DNA of 24,612 nucleotides from an uncultured Actinomycetes bacterium (GTDB lineage: Bacteria; Actinomycetota; Thermoleophilia; Solirubrobacterales; 70-9). The notes under the pieces were generated by a model that ran no database searches, had not been told where the DNA came from, and worked only from the letters and a program-made list of their open reading frames with translations. Location: NCBI GenBank assembly GCA_937907435.1, contig CALCIA010000329.1, forward strand, positions 1 to 24,612. Direction: 5' to 3'. A program made the translations under genes and the position numbers. Of this stretch, positions 21,265 through 24,612 are shown piece by piece (position 1 is the stretch's first letter; every line of letters starts with the position of its first letter).

Positions 21265-24200
21265 CTACCGCCGCAGGCGGTCGACCAGTTGCCGGGTCTC
21301 CGCGCTCGGGCCGGTCCCGATCTCGGCGAGCCTCAGGCGGCAGGCCTCGAAGGTGGAGAGGACCTTGTCCGTGTCTCCCAGCATCGCCGCCACGCGCATC
21401 GAGAGGCGCCAGGTCGACTCGCGCAGGGGATGGGCGTCGAGGACGCTCTCGGCCAGGCGGCCGGCGTCCTGGTAGCGACCCGCGGCGAACTCCAGCTCGG
21501 CGGCCTCGTGCCGGGCGTTCGCCGCCAGGTCGTCCAGCAAGGCGCGGCGCTCGGCGACCCAGGGCGAGTCGAGGGCCGGGAGGTAGTCGCCGCGGTCGTA
21601 GATCTCCAGCGCCGAGGCGGTCGCCGCGAGGCGGTCCGTGTCGTGGAGTCGGGCGGCCTCGGCAAGGTACTCCTCGAAGTGCGCCGACTCGCTGGTGGCG
21701 GCGATGTCCCCGGTGAGGCGGATGGTGCCGTCCTCCACCTCGATCGCGGCCTGGTCGGGCATGACCCGGCGCAGCTGGTGGACGACCTGGCGGAGATAGG
21801 CACGGGTCGAGTCGTCGGCGCGGCCGTCGAAGAGGACGTCCAGCAGGTGGGCGCGGGTGGCGGCCGGCTCGGGGAGGGTGAGCAGGTAGGCCAGCAGCTC
21901 GTGGCACTTGGCCAGGCGGGGCCGGACCACCTCGCCGTCGATCTCGATCGTCCCGGACCCGAACTCGCGCACCAAGAGCCGCGCCCCGACCCGGGCCTTG
22001 ACCGCGACGCCCTGGGCGCTGAGGGCGCGCCCGATCGCGTGCCAATCCGAGTCGACCTCCGACTCGGCGTCGAGGCGGCGCGACAGCACGGCGGGGAAGT
22101 CGCTCAGCGCCAGGAGCAGCGCATGGTTCGACCCCTGGCGGTGGGCCGCGCTCAGGGCGAGGTCCGCCGCCTCGTCGGCGCCATCGCTGTCGCCGACCCG
22201 CCAACGCGCCTCCGACAGGTAGACCATGCAGGTCGGCACCTCGAGCAGGCGGTCACCCGCGTACATGCTCTCCATCGCCGCCGTAAGGCTCTTCACCGCG
22301 GCGTGCGAGTCCCCCTCGAGCAACTCGGTGAACCCGTACCACATGTCGAGGGTCTCCTTCACCACCTGGAACGGATGGACGGTCACCCCTTCGCTCAGGC
22401 GGTCGAGCAACACCCGCGCCGCGACCGTGTCGCGCTTCGTCCGCAACAGGAACTTGGCCTCGGCCACGCCGTTGAACAGCGGGAACCACACCGAGCCGCT
22501 GCTGTTGGCGAGCTCGGCCCCGCGGTCGAGCGCGACCCGGGCCTCGTCGGCGCGCCCGGCGTCGATCAGGATCTCCGGGCCCAGGTAGGTCCGGAGGCTG
22601 ATCGCGGCGCCGCCCTCCTTCATCGCGCTTTCGTAGCGTTCGAGCGCCACCTGGGTCTCCCCCTTGGCCCGCAGCGCGGCGATGTGGTACGGACCCTGGG
22701 CGGCCTCGACCCAGCGGGACGCCTGGGATTCGTCGAACAGCTCGAGCCGGCCGAGCATGTAGTCGGCCCGCGAGATCAACGCGTCGAGCGGGCCGCCCAC
22801 GCGCGCCGGGCGGCTCCTCCCCGGGGCGTTCTCGACCCCGCACATGCAGTACTTCACCGCGGCCGCGCTGGGACCGTCCGGCGCGAGGTCGAGCACGGTG
22901 CGCACGTCGTCGAGCTGGCCGACCGACAGGTAGCACCACGCCATCAGCGCCGCCGCGTGCTCGTCCGAGCTCGCCAGTCGGTCGCGCTCCTCCATCGTGG
23001 ACAACTGGTCGGCGAGCTCCTGGCAGGCGCGGAAGTCCTCCCGCCCGATCGCCAGCATGAGCCGCGCGACGGTCAGCGGGCCGTCGCCTGCCGCGACCTC
23101 CTCCAGCTGCCCCAGCCAGCGATCCGCGAGGCCGAAGTCGAGCCGGTCGATGACGCTCACGATCGCCTTGCCGGCCGGGTCAAGCGCCTCGACCAACGCC
23201 CCTGCCTGGAGCAGCTCCTCGGTCGCCTCCTCGTACAGCCCCTCCTCGGCCAGGAGCCGTCCGAACGCGCGCCGGAGCGACGCCACCGCTTCGGGCGGCT
23301 GGCGCTCCAGGCACTCCAGGAGGTATTCGCTGAACCGCGGGTGGCAGCGCATCGCGAGCGGGTTGCTCGACCAGGTGACCGGCAGGTGGGCCGCGCGCAG
23401 ATCGGTCAGGTGCCGCGCGGCTTCCGTCTGGCCGATGGCTTCCGCCCGGGCCGGGGTCACCTCGTCCAGCAGGGATGTGGCGATGAGGAAGTCGCGCTCC
23501 TCCTGGCCCAGCTGGCCGACGATGTGCTCGGCGAGATAGCCGTGGAGGGGGTCCGCCCCGTCGCGGTTGCCGGAGACGTGGTCGTCGGCCCGCCAGGCCT
23601 CGAACAGGATCCCCGCCGCCCAGCCGCCCGTGGCTTCGACCGCCGCCGCCGGATCGACCTTCGGCCGGTCCAGGAGCCCGAACGCCCGGTGGGCCTCCGC
23701 CGGCGTGAACGCCAGCTGCGTCTCGCCGATCGTCGGCACCGGCGAGCCCGCGGCCGCCCCGTGGATGATGCTGCTCGGGATCTCCTGGCGGCTGATCAGG
23801 ACCAGCTTCAGGCCCGGGGACGCATAACGGACGAGCGACTCGATCACGGCCCAGGCCTCCTTGAAGTCGCCCAGCCGCTCCAGGTTGTCGAGGACCAGGA
23901 CCAGGGGATCGTCGCCGACCGCCTCGGCGAGCAGGCCCGCGGTCTCGTAGTGGTCGAGCCCGACCCCGAGGCCGTCGGTCGCGACGCCCGCCAGCCGGGG
24001 CAGCTGCTGGGCCAGGGCTGCCTCCAGGTAGCTGACCAGGCGCCCGGGAGACACGTCGGTGCGATCGACGCTCAGCCACGTCACCGGCCACTCGAAGCGC
24101 GCCGCGGCGGCCGCCATCGCGGTGGTCTTGCCCGATCCGGCCATGGCGATCAGCGCGACCACCCGGTTCGCCTCGATCATCGCGGTCAGGCGCTCGTCGA

Positions 24201-24288
24201 TGCGCGGCCTGCTGACGATGCGATCGGAGACCGGCGGGACCCTGACCTTGGCCTGGATGATGCTGGGACCCTGGCTCCTCATCCTCAC
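21265..24288 (-). CDS. MalT/LuxR-like STAND ATPase regulator with C-terminal OmpR-type and BTAD domains
   Basis: A 1007-aa regulator. The N-terminal STAND NTPase has Walker A AMAGSGKTT (48-56), Walker B VLVLDN (131-136) and the VLISRQEIP sensor region. A long helical/TPR middle follows (about 300-760; repeated ALDRGAELA, AADLALSAAHRQG-like helices). Residues about 765-850 form an OmpR-like winged helix (FGSGTIEIDGEVVRPRLAK, HELLAYLLTLPE, STRAYLRQVVHQLRR). Residues about 860-1000 are a BTAD domain (SAHFEEYLAEAARLHDTDRL through LDAHPLRESTWRLSMRVAAM). SARP/AfsR proteins carry the winged helix-BTAD part first and the ATPase after it; here the order is reversed. GTG at 24288 and ATG at 24282 are both possible starts. 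The target genes are not evident. Confidence 0.85.
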   Translation of the reverse strand: MRMRSQGPSIIQAKVRVPPVSDRIVSRPRIDERLTAMIEANRVVALIAMAGSGKTTAMAAAAARFEWPVTWLSVDRTDVSPGRLVSYLEAALAQQLPRLAGVATDGLGVGLDHYETAGLLAEAVGDDPLVLVLDNLERLGDFKEAWAVIESLVRYASPGLKLVLISRQEIPSSIIHGAAAGSPVPTIGETQLAFTPAEAHRAFGLLDRPKVDPAAAVEATGGWAAGILFEAWRADDHVSGNRDGADPLHGYLAEHIVGQLGQEERDFLIATSLLDEVTPARAEAIGQTEAARHLTDLRAAHLPVTWSSNPLAMRCHPRFSEYLLECLERQPPEAVASLRRAFGRLLAEEGLYEEATEELLQAGALVEALDPAGKAIVSVIDRLDFGLADRWLGQLEEVAAGDGPLTVARLMLAIGREDFRACQELADQLSTMEERDRLASSDEHAAALMAWCYLSVGQLDDVRTVLDLAPDGPSAAAVKYCMCGVENAPGRSRPARVGGPLDALISRADYMLGRLELFDESQASRWVEAAQGPYHIAALRAKGETQVALERYESAMKEGGAAISLRTYLGPEILIDAGRADEARVALDRGAELANSSGSVWFPLFNGVAEAKFLLRTKRDTVAARVLLDRLSEGVTVHPFQVVKETLDMWYGFTELLEGDSHAAVKSLTAAMESMYAGDRLLEVPTCMVYLSEARWRVGDSDGADEAADLALSAAHRQGSNHALLLALSDFPAVLSRRLDAESEVDSDWHAIGRALSAQGVAVKARVGARLLVREFGSGTIEIDGEVVRPRLAKCHELLAYLLTLPEPAATRAHLLDVLFDGRADDSTRAYLRQVVHQLRRVMPDQAAIEVEDGTIRLTGDIAATSESAHFEEYLAEAARLHDTDRLAATASALEIYDRGDYLPALDSPWVAERRALLDDLAANARHEAAELEFAAGRYQDAGRLAESVLDAHPLRESTWRLSMRVAAMLGDTDKVLSTFEACRLRLAEIGTGPSAETRQLVDRLRR

Positions 24289-24347
24289 TCACGTCGAGAT
24301 CGCGGCTGCGACCAGCGGCCCTCAGCCCTCACTGGTCACCTCGGCGG

Positions 24348-24376
24348 ATTGTAGAAGCCGCAAGGCGCCCGGTAAA
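24348..24376 (-). promoter_or_regulatory. Candidate promoter of the large regulator
   Basis: On the minus strand TTTACC (24371-24376) and TACAAT (24348-24353) are separated by exactly 17 bp, four and five matches to the sigma-70-type consensus. The predicted start point would give a leader of about 50 nt before the start at 24288. It is the best promoter match seen near this gene. Confidence 0.5.
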
Positions 24377-24411
24377 GCGAGGAGCCGCCGTGGCGAGCGG
24401 GCGCGGGGGTT

Positions 24412-24465
24412 GCGGCCGTCCGAGGTGGTCCAAGGGTGTCCTGGGCTCCTCATGGGGGTCCTGGC
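24412..24465. repeat. Interspersed repeat, right copy (inverted to 1-54)
   Basis: Fifty of 54 bases match the reverse complement of 1-54. It includes the left arm of the perfect hairpin at 24438-24495. It lies between the regulator's promoter and the partial gene at the right edge and has no coding role that I can see. Confidence 0.75.
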
Positions 24466-24495
24466 AGGCTGTGACCCCCATGAGGAGCCCAGGAC
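24438..24495. repeat. Perfect 23-bp inverted repeat, REP-like hairpin
   Basis: Bases 24438-24460 are the exact reverse complement of 24473-24495, with a 12-nt spacer between them. A 23-bp uninterrupted stem is far longer than an ordinary terminator and has no U-run. With the copy at 1-54 it marks a dispersed palindromic family (REP/BIME-like). It sits between a gene end (24544) and the divergent side of the regulator, so it could stop read-through. Confidence 0.75.
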
Positions 24496-24543
24496 GTGAG
24501 GGGTGCGTGGGAGAGGCGTCACAGGGACGGGAGGAAGTCGGAC

Positions 24544-24612
24544 TTACGTGACGATCAGGTCGGGGAGCCTCCACACCTCGGCCGGATCCGTGACGAAGAT
24601 GCCGGGAACGTC
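24544..24612 (-). CDS. 3' end of a gene entering from the right edge (partial)
   Basis: The minus strand is open from the window edge to a TAA at 24544-24546 and encodes DVPGIFVTDPAEVWRLPDLI then VT. Twenty of 22 sense codons end in G or C, as in the real genes here, so it is probably the C-terminus of a protein. Too little is present to name it. Confidence 0.45.
   Translation of the reverse strand, partial: DVPGIFVTDPAEVWRLPDLIVT

Noticed and set aside
21289..24354. 1021-codon plus-strand open frame opposite the large regulator
   Set aside because: It is the antisense of a gene with clear Walker, winged-helix and BTAD motifs; its own translation has no domain and is rich in Arg, Gly and Val as expected for a shadow.
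1..24612. CRISPR array
   Set aside because: No set of short direct repeats with regular unique spacers was found; the regular repeats are the in-gene propeller units and the 12-bp operator array.

Overview
The window is G+C-rich actinobacterial DNA with strong G/C preference at third codon positions, many GTG starts and GTGA/ATGA start-stop overlaps. The mix points to Thermoleophilia (Solirubrobacterales-like): paralogous long ArsR-type regulators, an F420-dependent LLM oxidoreductase, a secreted clan GH-A glycosidase, and a propeller-PKD surface protein with a basic C-terminal domain. That placement is inferred from family knowledge; the window has no rRNA or intact tRNA.

Layout. 1-2640: a membrane protein (DUF6159-like) and two paralogous ArsR-type regulators. 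2640-5160: a 20-codon ORF between two hairpins, a small XRE regulator, a RES/Xre toxin-antitoxin (TA) module whose toxin is truncated, a nucleotidyltransferase-fold protein, and a convergent XRE-nucleotidyltransferase fusion with a palindromic operator at its start. 5350-10230: well-preserved genes, namely a HAD phosphatase, an alpha/beta hydrolase behind a TetR-like palindrome, a secreted glycosidase, and an ArsR regulator divergent from an LLM oxidoreductase/metallo-beta-lactamase pair. 10320-15660: a sparse accessory tract. It opens with the 3' half of a tRNA (anticodon loop to acceptor stem), as left by tRNA-targeting integrases. It continues with a multiply frameshifted membrane-protein gene, three intact membrane-anchored proteins with Cys-containing outer parts, and a DUF433/DUF5615 TA module with a truncated toxin. 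15760-18910: an orphan family 5 solute-binding protein divergent from an AbiEi/AbiEii module whose toxin has an internal deletion and frameshift. 19222-21195: an eight-repeat secreted protein. 21265-24288: a large MalT-like ATPase/BTAD regulator. The right end holds a 23-bp perfect hairpin repeat, and the left end holds an inverted copy of the same repeat (54-bp match).

Main theme: three unrelated TA modules (RES/Xre, DUF433/DUF5615, AbiEi/AbiEii) each keep an apparently complete antitoxin gene while the cognate toxin is cut. In each case the overlapping GTGA junction survives. This suggests selective toxin loss with antitoxin retention in a region of repeated insertion and decay. The second most unusual item is the 20-aa Cys-Cys peptide ORF with a strong Shine-Dalgarno (SD) sequence between two perfect stem-loops.
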